Assembly: GCA_023238725.1 (NCBI GenBank)
Contig: CM041535.1
Location: 24,729,978-24,793,977, forward strand
Reading direction: 5' to 3'
Length of the DNA stretch: 64,000 nucleotides
DNA from: Scortum barcoo
Taxonomy: Eukaryota > Chordata > Actinopteri > Centrarchiformes > Terapontidae
The translations under genes were made by a program, and so were the position numbers. Under the pieces are notes generated by a model, which was not told where the DNA came from, ran no database searches, and worked only from the letters and a program-made list of their open reading frames with translations. Positions 13,301 through 22,870 of the stretch are shown here, piece after piece; the stretch's first letter is position 1, and each line of letters opens with the position of its first letter.

Positions 13301-16300
13301 GCATATTTAAAGGAGTCAAATCCACCGGCAAGGTCAGAATAATGGCTGCTTTTCTGCAAAATTGTGTTTGTGCATCATGCTGATTATAGTTCACTCCCAT
13401 TCTTTACTTTCATTGTTTGAAAGCTGTCCGCCCCGTGACACAGTTAATGTTTGTGATTTAGCAATGTCAGAGATAAAGACAGGGAAGAGTTATAGACTAG
13501 GAGTTCATTTCTGTGCTGATTACAGGAATATAGATTATAGCATGGAGGTGAAGTCTTTTCTCAGAGTGACATCTAAAATTTAAAGTTCGTGTCATACATG
13601 TTTTATGAACCATATCTGACAGTATGGGTTATGTTTTCTTGCAAGTGGGATACCTTTGTTGTACACTCTTAAGATTAATATAGTGAACAAAAAAGTAGAT
13701 GAATATAGTTCAGTGTCAAATGCACAAGATAAGCTTCAGATGCAGAACAAACATGTCAGCTCAGCCAACTCAGGACAAGATAAAAAGAAAAAAATAGTCT
13801 CTCCTCAATCAATGTGCACTCTTTATATAATGTGATGCACTGTGCAGTAATTCATCAACTCAATATTTTGATGAAAAAAATAACCATGTCTGGGGGAGAC
13901 TGAGTCACTTCCTTAGACGGTAAACAGTCCCTCTCGCAGTGGCTCAGCTGCTGCAGATCGACCTTCGCAGCGAACACACACGCTCATTCGTTTCTGCTTT
14001 TCTCTTTGTGTCACGCAGGTTGTGTATTTCACCGCCCTGTTTCCGTACTTCATCCTGCTTGCCTTGCTCATCAATAATGTTCAGCTTCCCGGAGCCAAGA
14101 ACGGTATCCTCTACTTCCTGACACCTGTGTGGAGCAAACTGTTTGAAGTGAAGGTGAGACTGATTTAATGAACGGGCGACATCAAAAAGCAGGCTAAGAC
14201 TTTTGTAGGTAATTATTATCTCACACAAAAGAGACTGTGTTCGTCCGTGAGAGCAACGAACTGAATGCAAATTTCAGTAATTTTCCTTTTCCTTTATCTT
14301 ATGTTAAAAGAATAGACAGGCTTTTATCTTGTGTTTGCACAAGAGGAAAGAGGGGGAGAGGTCATTGCAGCAGTGAACTCAATAAACCGCTGAGGTTGCG
14401 CTCAGGACATTGCAGAAAATGAAAAAAAAATGGCTTTGAAGGGTTTAGGAATGGCTGCCAGAATAAAGATTCAGGACAGAGAGCTTAACTGGGGTGATGG
14501 TTTCCCTCTGATGTTCAGTAAAATCCAGATCAGGAGCTTCAAACCTCCTAGAACAGTCTAGTCCGGCTACATCTGGATCTTTTTTGATGCTTGAATTTCA
14601 CAAAACCAAGTGAGCAAGTGAGTTGGACACTTACTGAGGTGAGAGTTGTCTTTGGCAATGTAAACACCAGACATCCCGTACATTGAACATACATTTAAAG
14701 CAATATTTTAGATTTTAAGGCATTTCTTCAACATTAAATATTCATCACTAAATGCGCAATTAAGCAATCATAAACACACAAACTGGGCTTAGTTATGTGC
14801 CGGCAGTATCGGCAAACAACCTCACAACTGTTGTCACGTTTTTCCAAGTTTGCTCACACCAGGATGAAGATACAAACGCAAATACAGAGACCTCTCATCT
14901 CTCAGGGCTCTCAAAGCTTTGGTGGAAAACGTGTAGCTCATAGAGGACCCAGTTAGAGGAGGTTTCTGAAGGCATTTGAAACTAAATTAAATGCAACTTC
15001 GCTAAAGTTCATCTCCTTCTCCATCACAGGTGTGGGTGAATGCAGCTGCTCAGGTGTTTAACTCCATTGGAATCGCATTTGGCTCCATGATTTCCATGGC
15101 CAGCTACAACAAGTTCAACAATAATATTTTCAGGTAAAAAGAGTTCATGTTCTCTGTTTCCAGCAAAATGTGCTTAAAATGTTGATGAGTTACAATAGTG
15201 AGTCAGTAATTTTTTTGTTGTTTGTATTTATGGGACACGATGCATTAATATTAAACTGCGCAGCTAAACATGTCATGTCAAAGCAAACAATGTTCCTCTT
15301 TGTACATATAAAAGCACCGTCGCATAGATAAACATAGATTCACTTGTCTAAAAATACAAGCTATTTAAAAAAAATTAAGACTATTTTAAATGACTCCAGA
15401 CTGTCTGCTGTGAGGACGCGCTGTTTATGGAAGAAGCTCCAGCTTTTAGTCGTCTCTTTCTAAATTTGCTGTGTTTACTGTGCGCCCACTTGCATCAGTC
15501 TTGCGTCCTGCTGAGGCCTGAAATGAACCCCCGAGACTCACCGGTTTCATTCAGAGCAGAGCTGAGGAGTGTTTTTAATACATCTTAATACATTTAATAC
15601 ATCGATGAAGGCTTCAGTTTCTCTGTGGGATGCAGAAAACAAACCAGAAACAGTCAGTTGCCCTCCATTATTTACTTGCCAGGGCTTTATATTTTCATTT
15701 TTTACTATAATCTCTGACAGACTGGGAGCTTGTTGATCTGGCAGAAAAACTTCAAACAGCTGCTTTGACGATCAAGCGACTGCCTCATAACCTTTTTTTC
15801 TGGTTTCTTAGGCACCAGAACTGTGCTGACATTGTTTATTTCATCCTGCTGCTTTCCCAGGGACGCTTTAATTGTGTCATGCACCAACTCATTCACGAGT
15901 ATCCTGGCTGGCTTTGTGATCTTCTCAGCTATTGGCTACATGGCTCATATACATAACCTCCCTGTGGACAACATAGCAACAGATGGTAAGCCTGGGGAGA
16001 GCGTCGCACCGCACTCTCAGCAACGGGTTTTATTTCAAAGCAGAAAGAGGCAGAGTTACCAAATATAAAATGTTATCATGGTGTCACAGATATACAGCTG
16101 GACGTACAAATAGATCCCCAAACTGTAACTGAACTTGTTTTTGTTTTTATCCTCCCGGGAACTTTTTTTTTTTTTCATGGAAAACCTTAACACAGATTTC
16201 AAGATGTGCACGTCCATATTGACATGAGCAGGTCATTTAAGGATAAATAGTGGAGGTCTATGATTTCTTAAAGCAGCACTCCCCACACTTTATACATGAA

Positions 16301-19300
16301 ATGCAGTTTACTCTCCCAATGAGGAGGACCACTCAGCTTTTAAAGAATAGCCGTGTAATGTCTTCTGTCACTTTACCAAAGATACCTGATGTCTGGATCA
16401 GAGCTAAATAAGAAAAGTTGTAATAACCTTGAGTGGGATAAAAAAAGCAGTTCTTTGATCCAAAAAACAACAGCGGGAGCATTGGCTTCAGTAATCGGAT
16501 ACTCCAACATCTCAACAGTCGGTTCAGAGATGTATTATCTGTGTTCAGCCCCCGGGTCAGATAGGAGAACTGTGAGGCGATCAAAACCCTGTATCCTTAT
16601 CAGCTCTAATCATCCTGTCACATGATGACTGCCCTGTGATAGGACATCTTTCTTTGTTTCTTCAAAAGAATCATGGAAAATAATGGAGTGCATTCATTAT
16701 TATGTTATATTATATTATATGTTCTGCACGCCACCTGCATCTCTTGAAAAGCAACAAAATCTCAAAAATCATTCCGGGACAGTCCTCCCTTCCTGCAGGT
16801 GGAAGATTAGTTAGTTAGTTTAGAATTCAGGCACCGTGTTATGTTTAAATATCAAACTAGCGTGTGAGATCAGACAGGTTCATGGGTATTCTGCAATGAA
16901 ACGCTTGGAACTGTGTTGCAAATCCAAAGCACAGAATGGATTATTTACGAGGTAAAAAAACGTCCTGTATTTTATCTTTCTCCGGTAGCTGTAACTCATT
17001 CATTCTTTCTTAACCACAGAGCATAATGAATAAAAGTTAATAATGAATAAAGTTAAGTCTAAGTGTAAGTCTAAGTCTAATGCCGTTAGGTCTCGTCACA
17101 TGGCCCTTCCATGTAATCATACCCCAGCATGCTCTTTAACGCCTCATTTCTGAGACTAAGCCTAAATCAACTGGCCTCTTCAGCCGGGAACTGGAAATAC
17201 TCGGGTTTGTGAAAACAGATTACATGGTGCTGGTTTTGTATCACGTTTCACTGAACTGTGAAGAAAAGGTTCAGATAAACGGGTACATATTTGGCGTTGG
17301 TGTGGTGTACTGTCGAGTGCAGTGATTTCTCTCAGCAAATGGTCGTAATTGTCACTTTGAAACATTCATTATTTCATACGTACTTCAGTATATTTGATTC
17401 AGTTAAAGAAGAAAAATAAGACTTCACTGATCCCTAGACTAGCTATTTAATCTGCAGCTTCTTTGGATGTATGAGTTGCTTTTTAAAGGATAGTTTGACA
17501 CTGTGGATAATATTCTCACACAGTAAATATTTAGTTAGAGCCAGCAGCTGGTTAGGTTAGCTTGGCTCAGCAGGAAAACTGGAGGAAATGCGAGCCCGTC
17601 TCTGTCCAAAGGTAACAAAGACCGCCTACCAGCATCTCTGAAGCTCTCTGATAGATACAGCTGCTAGATGGATTTGTCTACATTTGCATCTCAAAGTACT
17701 GATGACACTTTTACTGTATCATGATTCAGGTCCTGGTTTGGTGTTTGTTGTGTACCCTGAGGTCCTCTCCACCATGCCCGTCTTTCAGCTGTGGGCCCCT
17801 CTTTTCTTCTTCATGCTGCTGTGTCTGGGCCTGGACAGCCAGGTAAACATTTCCCACACACCGGACATCTTAATTTGTGCTTTTTTAGCAAACGAACCCG
17901 AGCTCTTGCTGAAATGAAGTCAGAGAGTTTTCTCTCTCTCCGACTTCAGCTCATCAGGAGGAAGGCACACGATGGGGAAGCAGGGCAAAACGAATGTAGG
18001 CCAAACACTTGCAGAAGATTTCTTCCTGCTTACCGCAACATTGCATGTCCAGGCTCTAACTATTTACCTAACTGTGTTCCTCTTTTGGCCCTGCACGTGG
18101 AAATGATTACTCATGCATTTTAGAAGGTTTGCGTGATGAAGTGTCACTAAGCCAAGCTGACTCAAATGAGCGTAAATATTCAAATGTGCATCACAGCTAC
18201 TACAATTATGACCTTTTAGGTGGTTTTCTTTGTATTTTTACTGGCACCTTAAATTTTTTACACCCCGCTACTTTCATTTGGAAACTGATTTGAAAAGCTA
18301 ATTACTCAAGTATTTGCAAAGGTCAGGCTAAGTGCAAGTGCTCATTAATTCTGCCCTTTGGTGGCAGACGAACATACCCTCAAATGGTGCCAAACAAAAA
18401 TGCGTTTAGTTAAAGCAAAGTATTGGACCAATGACAGGTTTCAGTATGATAATATATCATAAAGTGGTTAAATACACATCATCCGTTTGTAGCTGTTGAT
18501 GTTGGCTGACATCCAGTGTGCCTTTTAACATCCCTCTGTGTAGTCATGGTAACCCTGCTCTTTGCACAGCTTCGTAATTGCAGCCGAAAGATGCAAAAAT
18601 GTCTCAAAGTCATAACAAATCAAGAGGGAACCGCTTTTTTTTTTACGCATAAAATGAGAATACCATTATTAACATAGTACATGTTTTGTGTGTGCCGCAG
18701 TTCGCCACAGTTGAGGTCGCTATAACTTTCATAAAAGACGAGTTTGGCCCGAGCGTCATGCGTTTCCTGAAGAGAGAAGAGCTGCTGGCCCTGGTTGTTT
18801 GCGTGGGTTGCTTCATTCTGGGGATTCCTCACATTACCAAGGTACAGTGTGCGACAGCAAAACAAAACCCTTCACTCCTCAGGGTATAGATATTTGAGGA
18901 TTGTTGGTCCCTTTCGTATCGTACGGTACAGCCGTGTCACTCGGGGCGCTCTCTTATCCGTCTCCTTCGTACACACAGGGCGGCATCTATGTGTTCCAGC
19001 TGATGGACCACTACACCGCCGTGGTTTCTCTCATGTTCCTCGCTTTCTTCGAGGTTGTCGCCATCTGCTGGATCTTTGGTAAGTTTAAAAAGTTTGTTTA
19101 TGATGAATGCTTTGGACCCCTATTACCCTAATTATTAAACTGAATTTTAGACACCATAAATCCTCACGGTGTGAAGAAATCTACATTGTGGCTCCTTGTT
19201 ATTGTTTTTAATCAGGATGTCTTTTTCCATCAGGTGTCCCACGAATCTCCTTAATGGTGAAGAGGATGCAAGGAAAGACTCCGAACCTCTACTTTCGTCT

Positions 19301-20729
19301 CTGCTGGCTGCTTCTCTGTCCCATGTTGGTGCTGGTGAGGTTTTTTAAACTGTCTGAATATAAAATCACCACTGGCTCATAATTATCACCTACTATTATC
19401 ATTAATAAGGAGGGTTATTTATTATCTTTTTTTTTTTCTCCATGTAGTGCATCCTGATCTCCAGCATTGTCCAGTACACTCCTGCTCGCTATGGGAACTA
19501 CACATACCCGCTGTGGGCTGAATGGGTGGGCTGGGGCATCTCACTGATCTCCATCGTGTGGATCCCGCTTGGAGCCATTCATGAGCTCTATAGCAACAAA
19601 GGCTCATTTGTCCAGGTGAGTACATGACTCATTACTCAGACAAATGATTATGGAAATCAGGCAGGAGGCAGCAGTTTTTTTATTCTCTTCTTGTCGTCTG
19701 AATGTGCACTCAGCCCAGATGGATCTCCTTGACCACCCACCACAGATTTCATTATGCCCCGCTGTACCCTGCTTCCTTATACTCTTAAATGTGCCTTCAG
19801 TGTTTTCTATCCATGTCTGCCATCTTTGGTTAAACAAGACATAACGTCAGCATGCGCCGCTGCTCACATGCTGATGTTTAGCAGCTTAGTTTAGAGTGTT
19901 AGAAAGCAGCATTTTTAATTAGAGCAAAAAACAAAAAGTACACATAGCTGAGGTTGATGGGAAAGTCATAGTTAGGTGTGAAAAAGTCAGTCCCACCCAC
20001 GTCATTAGGATTCTTCATCTGGACCAAAGAAGTGATGTTATCATGCAAACACTCATGGCACCAGTGTGGCAAAAAAACTACACTACAGGTCCAATCTTAA
20101 CTGATCCTTAACACATGGTGATTTAATGCATGAGTGAATGCAGGGTATGTGATGAATTCCTGTTGCTCACTGTGAACAAATGATCAAGTCACCGTGACTC
20201 TGTGTGATTAGTTCACTCTCAATAGATAATCAGTTAAAGGTATAACGAGTAGGATTTGTAGGCTGCTTTTTGTAAATGCAACATTTAAAGTTTCCCTTCC
20301 CACAGTTAAGTGAATAAAAGGATCTGAAATTCAACTTTTATTTAACTGAAATCCATTGCATAACACAATGTATGAAGCAAATGTGAATTTACAGTTTTTC
20401 ATAGCTATTAATTGTGAACTAATCACATTAAATCACAGCAACTCGATCATTTGTTAATGGTGACAGGAATGCATTCATTCAGGCATTAAATACTTCATTC
20501 ATAGGCATTACTGAAGCATATGATTTGTACTCTTAACAGAGCGCTGCTGAATTAAGTTAGCTGCTTCTGTCTTTGCCAGTTGTGTTTCTAACATTTTGCC
20601 TCCTCCAACCCTCAGAGACTTAAAACAGCGCTGACTTCCACAGTAGACCTGGACGCTGATTATTACCTGCCGGAAAAACAAAATCTGGACAACCCGGCCT
20701 CTGAAACCTTGTTTACTTCAGAGGCATGA
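7004..20729 (+). CDS. SLC6-family Na+/Cl- dependent neurotransmitter/amino-acid transporter, complete gene (13 coding exons)
   Basis: Plasma-membrane symporter of the neurotransmitter:sodium symporter (LeuT-fold) family. Coding exons: 7004-7202, 8789-8923, 12540-12753, 13200-13332, 14019-14153, 15030-15133, 15861-15985, 17730-17842, 18701-18841, 18979-19078, 19234-19334, 19448-19615, 20616-20729. All junctions are GT-AG, phases match throughout, and the total is 1782 nt (593 aa plus stop), the usual family length. Seen: TM1 signature YAVGLGNVWRFPY (47-59); an EL2 cysteine pair C153/C163 with N-glycosylation sequons at N154, N162 and N170; TM8 GLDSQ (382-386). Gly50 sits where monoamine carriers have Asp, so an amino-acid, GABA or osmolyte substrate is inferred. 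Ser320 sits where LeuT has Glu290, which predicts chloride dependence. Odd: Asn283 replaces the aromatic gate residue of TM6. I cannot assign the paralogue; a fish-specific SLC6 subgroup is possible. Confidence 0.95.
7203..8788 (+). other. SLC6 intron 1
   Basis: A 1.59 kb AT-rich intron with no recognisable embedded gene or RNA. Only short chance frames are present. Confidence 0.85.
8789..8923 (+). CDS. SLC6 exon 2: TM2 and first intracellular loop
   Basis: Phase 1 to phase 1, residues 67-111. It opens with the conserved GGG-AF-IPY stretch spanning the junction with exon 1 and carries TM2 to the GQY motif. The intracellular loop before TM3 follows (TRLGPVHAL region). Acceptor GTGCAG at 8783-8788 and donor GTGAGT at 8924. 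Confidence 0.93.
10269..10313. repeat. (TA)n microsatellite
   Basis: About 22 perfect TA units inside intron 2 of the SLC6 gene. Confidence 0.95.
11768..11841. mobile_element. hAT-like teleost MITE, right-end fragment
   Basis: The segment AAGAGTGGTATCAAGCTTCT, then TAACTCTTGGCAAG and GAATAAGCATGTTTCC, ending ATATCAAACT, matches the terminal part of the family seen nearly full length at 54250-54621. Confidence 0.6.
12540..12753 (+). CDS. SLC6 exon 3: TM3 and large glycosylated extracellular loop 2
   Basis: Phase 1 to phase 2, residues 112-182. TM3 contains the YYNN motif (127-130); Tyr128 corresponds to the binding-site Tyr of SERT (176) and LeuT (108). EL2 has C153 and C163, the conserved disulphide pair, and three N-X-S/T sequons between residues 154 and 172. 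A C-rich pyrimidine tract precedes the acceptor at 12538-12539. EL2 totals roughly 50 residues with exon 4, on the short side for the family. Confidence 0.93.
13200..13332 (+). CDS. SLC6 exon 4: end of EL2 and TM4
   Basis: Phase 2 to phase 0, residues 183-227. The start completes the split Asp183 codon. The exon ends in the motif FKGVKSTGK, matching the TM4-TM5 linker of GABA, proline and glycine transporters. Donor GTCAGA at 13333 is weaker than the others in the gene but is the only one that keeps frame with exon 5. Confidence 0.92.
14019..14153 (+). CDS. SLC6 exon 5: TM5 and extracellular loop 3
   Basis: Phase 0 to phase 0, residues 228-272. It opens with VVYFTALFPY, the near-invariant start of TM5 in this family, and ends in EL3 (YFLTPVWSKL). 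Acceptor CGCAG at 14014-14018 and donor GTGAGA at 14154. Confidence 0.94.
15030..15133 (+). CDS. SLC6 exon 6: TM6 with unusual Asn283 gate position
   Basis: Phase 0 to phase 2, residues 273-306. It encodes the discontinuous TM6. The segment AAAQVFNSIGIAFG aligns without gaps to SERT AAAQVFFSLGPGFG, so Asn283 (codon AAC) falls at SERT Phe335, LeuT Phe253 and GAT1 Phe294. Ser284, the Na+/Cl- site residue equivalent to SERT Ser336, is kept. The ASYNKFNNN motif after the unwound region is typical. Acceptor CACAG at 15025-15029 and donor GTAAAA at 15134. Confidence 0.94.
15134..15860 (+). other. SLC6 intron 6
   Basis: A 727-base intron without recognisable content. Introns 4 (13333-14018) and 5 (14154-15029) are likewise plain AT-rich DNA. 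Confidence 0.85.
15861..15985 (+). CDS. SLC6 exon 7: TM7 with chloride-site serine
   Basis: Phase 2 to phase 1, residues 307-348. TM7 carries TNSFTS (315-320): Asn316 aligns with LeuT Asn286 (Na1 ligand) and Ser320 with LeuT Glu290. The Glu-to-Ser change is the known hallmark of chloride-dependent members. The exon continues into the start of EL4. Confidence 0.93.
15986..17729 (+). other. SLC6 intron 7
   Basis: A 1.74 kb intron. Its 3' part carries a hAT-like MITE fragment (17481-17660). A run of short GTCTAA-type repeats lies at 17055-17080. Confidence 0.85.
17481..17660. mobile_element. hAT-like teleost MITE, left half fragment
   Basis: It begins TTTTAAAGGATAGTTTGACA and runs through GTTAGGTTAGCTTGGCTCAG to CTGTCCAAAGGTAACAAAG and CGCCTACCAGCATCTCTGAAG. 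This order of words is the usual left half of the family represented at 54250-54621, recognised from memory as common in teleosts. It lies just 5' of exon 8. Confidence 0.6.
17730..17842 (+). CDS. SLC6 exon 8: EL4 and TM8
   Basis: Phase 1 to phase 0, residues 349-386. It opens with the GPGLVFVVYPE motif of EL4 and ends in LGLDSQ of TM8. Asp384 and Ser385 match the Na2-site residues of SERT (Asp437, Ser438). The LDSQF form across the next junction resembles the amino-acid and GABA carriers rather than the monoamine ones. Confidence 0.93.
17843..18700 (+). other. SLC6 intron 8
   Basis: An 858-base AT-rich intron. No repeat or RNA gene recognised. Confidence 0.85.
18701..18841 (+). CDS. SLC6 exon 9: end of TM8, intracellular loop 4, TM9
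   Basis: Phase 0 to phase 0, residues 387-433. It holds the FATVE motif at the end of TM8, a charged cytoplasmic loop (KDEFG, FLKREE), and TM9 (LLALVVCVGCFILGIPH). Acceptor GCCGCAG ends at 18700; donor GTACAG begins at 18842. Confidence 0.93.
18979..19078 (+). CDS. SLC6 exon 10: EL5 and TM10
   Basis: Phase 0 to phase 1, residues 434-466. It opens with GGIYVFQLMD, close to GAT-type carriers. Asp443 is the outer-gate acidic residue (LeuT Asp404) that would pair with Arg56. TM10 follows to CWIF. The intron between exons 9 and 10 is only 137 bases. Confidence 0.93.
19234..19334 (+). CDS. SLC6 exon 11: intracellular loop 5 and TM11
   Basis: Phase 1 to phase 0, residues 467-500. A basic loop (VPRISLMVKRMQGK) leads to a typical pre-TM11 segment (LYFRLCWLLLCPM). 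The upstream intron is 155 bases. Donor GTGAGG at 19335. Confidence 0.92.
19448..19615 (+). CDS. SLC6 exon 12: end of TM11, EL6, TM12
   Basis: Phase 0 to phase 0, residues 501-556. It contains the TM11 end, the extracellular YGNYTYPLWAEWVGW motif found across the family, TM12 (LISIVWIPLGAIHELY), and the start of the C-tail (KGSFVQ). The NYT sequon in EL6 could be glycosylated. Confidence 0.94.
19616..20615 (+). other. SLC6 intron 12
   Basis: A 1000-base intron. A short stretch at about 19850-19890 (CAGCATGC, CATGCTGATGTTTAGCAG) recalls the family at 35966 and 53335 but is too short to be sure. Confidence 0.8.
20616..20729 (+). CDS. SLC6 exon 13: cytoplasmic C-terminus and stop
   Basis: Phase 0, residues 557-593, with TGA at 20727-20729. 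It opens with RLKTAL, the usual start of the C-tail after TM12, then an acidic tail ending in TSEA. The tail is short, and I see no clear PDZ-binding motif. A 1000-base intron precedes it, and the CTCAG acceptor ends at 20615. Confidence 0.87.
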   Translation, partial: RLKTALTSTVDLDADYYLPEKQNLDNPASETLFTSEA

Positions 20730-22870
20730 CCGGGAATTACCAAAGCCATGCCGTGTGTCTGTACACATTGAACCCTGCGGTTGGTTGTTTCATGAAGAGT
20801 GCTGTTTCGTGACGTAAAGAACCATATTCACACTCAGTTTCTATCATAAAGTTATTTGTTCTACCAAAAGACACCTTAAAAGACTCCGTTAAAACACAAA
20901 CCTCTTTTTCTTTGCAGTTGACTCAAACGGCATGAAACCCTTCACCTTGTACAAAGTGTATAATGAGAGTTTGAGATTTTGTCCACCAACTAAAGGTTAA
21001 TTTAATTTCATTTGATTAAGGTATGAGTGACTATGCTCCCTGCAGGTGTTCATTCCAACCAAAGACTGAAAGTTAAATTATTATATCCTCCACTTTGGTT
21101 AATTGGCTGTAGACTGAAACCTTTAAAGGTCCCGAAGAGGCATGTCCTATTACAAAGTCCAGTCTTTGGTGCTATATAAAGTCGCCCAACCCATAATGCA
21201 TTATGCAGCTGTGTCATTTAATCAAGCTGTGTCATTCCTCCGTGTCTGATCTCCGCAGGTGGAGAAATGAGTCAATTTCATTTTTCCAGTAACACATTCA
21301 TCATTATTTTTTAACTAGCTTAGAGCGGGCAACTCACAAGAGTTTTAGAGATTATAAATGGTGCCTTTGATCCACGTCTATAAAGGCGAATTGGGCTAAT
21401 GAGGGGAGATGAATCTGGTAATCTGATTACTCTCCATTCAGAGATCCATATTGTATCGACCCAGAACCTGCAGTTAATCCCTGACAGTTTCAGCTCACAC
21501 TTCAAGGAAGCCAAAAAGTTTGAGATTGTGCAGCAGTCTTTAGTAATGATTGATCCTCTGTCTCTGAGAGCAGTTTAAAGCTAGTTTGTACCAGAAATTC
21601 TGTCTGAAGATGAGGAGAAAAGGGTTCAGGCAGTGCTGGAGCTGCGAGCTTTGGGTTGATAAATTATGTAGACAATCTACCTCAACTGGAAACAACCAGA
21701 GGAGATGTGCGTAGATGCGATATTGCCTAAAATGTGGAGTCCTGCAGTGCATTCTTGGTCTTTTTTGTCTTATTAGGTGGCTTATCAAACGAACCCTAAT
21801 ATAGGAGTGCCTTCTATCCAAAGTACTGAAAACAGGCTCTGATACTACACGTCGAGCTGAATAGGGTTTTTAAATGATGCAAGGAACAATTTGAGATCTC
21901 TCTCAAGAATGACGTCTGCATTTTTACGCCTTCTCACTATTTAAAAGGTGAAAATGCTGCCACTCCATTTTATATTTGTTTTCATGTTCGTGCAAAAGAA
22001 AAAATAGAACCTGTTTGGTTGAGAAAATCTGGGCTTGTTTTGGAAATTTTCACAAGAGAAGCATCTGTGCCCTGGAACTTAATGTTACCCGCCTCCAGTG
22101 CCTTTCATGAAAATATTTTATTTTTAGATGATATATATTTAATTAGACAACCGAAACTTTTATTTAAGATGTTACATGCTGTATATTTTGATGTTGTAAG
22201 CTGCATTATTATATTTCTCATGAACTATATTTGCTGTTTAAAGGTTCAAGGATGATTTAGAAGTACTTTTATGACATTAATAGGTCACTGTTTAAACTTT
22301 TTAGTATTTGGATTTTAACATGAACTGAAGATTGTAATGGGTTATTAACATAATTGTGCTTTAAAATATCTGTCACAATCTTAAGAAATGTACAGAATTA
22401 TTTGAAATGAAAGAGTGGGGCAAACGTGTGACATGATGTGCAGACGACGTGGGTTTTAGTCTCAGCAAAAACAACAAACCGTTCAGATGATCCTTCTTAT
22501 CAATCAGCTGCTGCCATTTGTGGCTGAGTGAAACCTGCAGACACTCTTTGTGCCGCTCATCCTTCATTTCAAATAACCTCTAATAACAGGCAAAGCACAT
22601 TTTCAGTATGTGACTCGTTGCTGCCATGTCATTTGTTACAGTTTAATGCTACTGCACTGAACATGCTAATCAGACTTGCATGCAAAACCACTGTTTTTTT
22701 TTTCAAGAATGTGTTTTTTTCCCTCATGTTTCATGTTTGTTTTAATGAAATCCTTGTTTTAATGAAAACTCTTTACCAAATCTGATGTTGATATTTAACA
22801 TATTTTTAACATATTTGTAATTTGTGGTGTTTAACATTTTGTTAAATAAAACTCTTCATTTTTGCTCTGG
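20730..22870 (+). other. Probable 3' UTR of the SLC6 gene
   Basis: About 2.1 kb without a recognisable gene follows the stop codon. The first canonical AATAAA I find after the stop is at 22845-22850, followed by a GT-rich stretch (about 22866-22878), as expected of a cleavage site. Extent is inferred; a shorter UTR using a variant signal is possible. Confidence 0.4.
22845..22850 (+). terminator. Candidate polyadenylation signal AATAAA
   Basis: AATAAA lies 2.1 kb after the SLC6 stop codon, with a GT-rich element about 15-30 bases downstream. No other canonical hexamer was noticed between the stop and this point. Confidence 0.4.
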
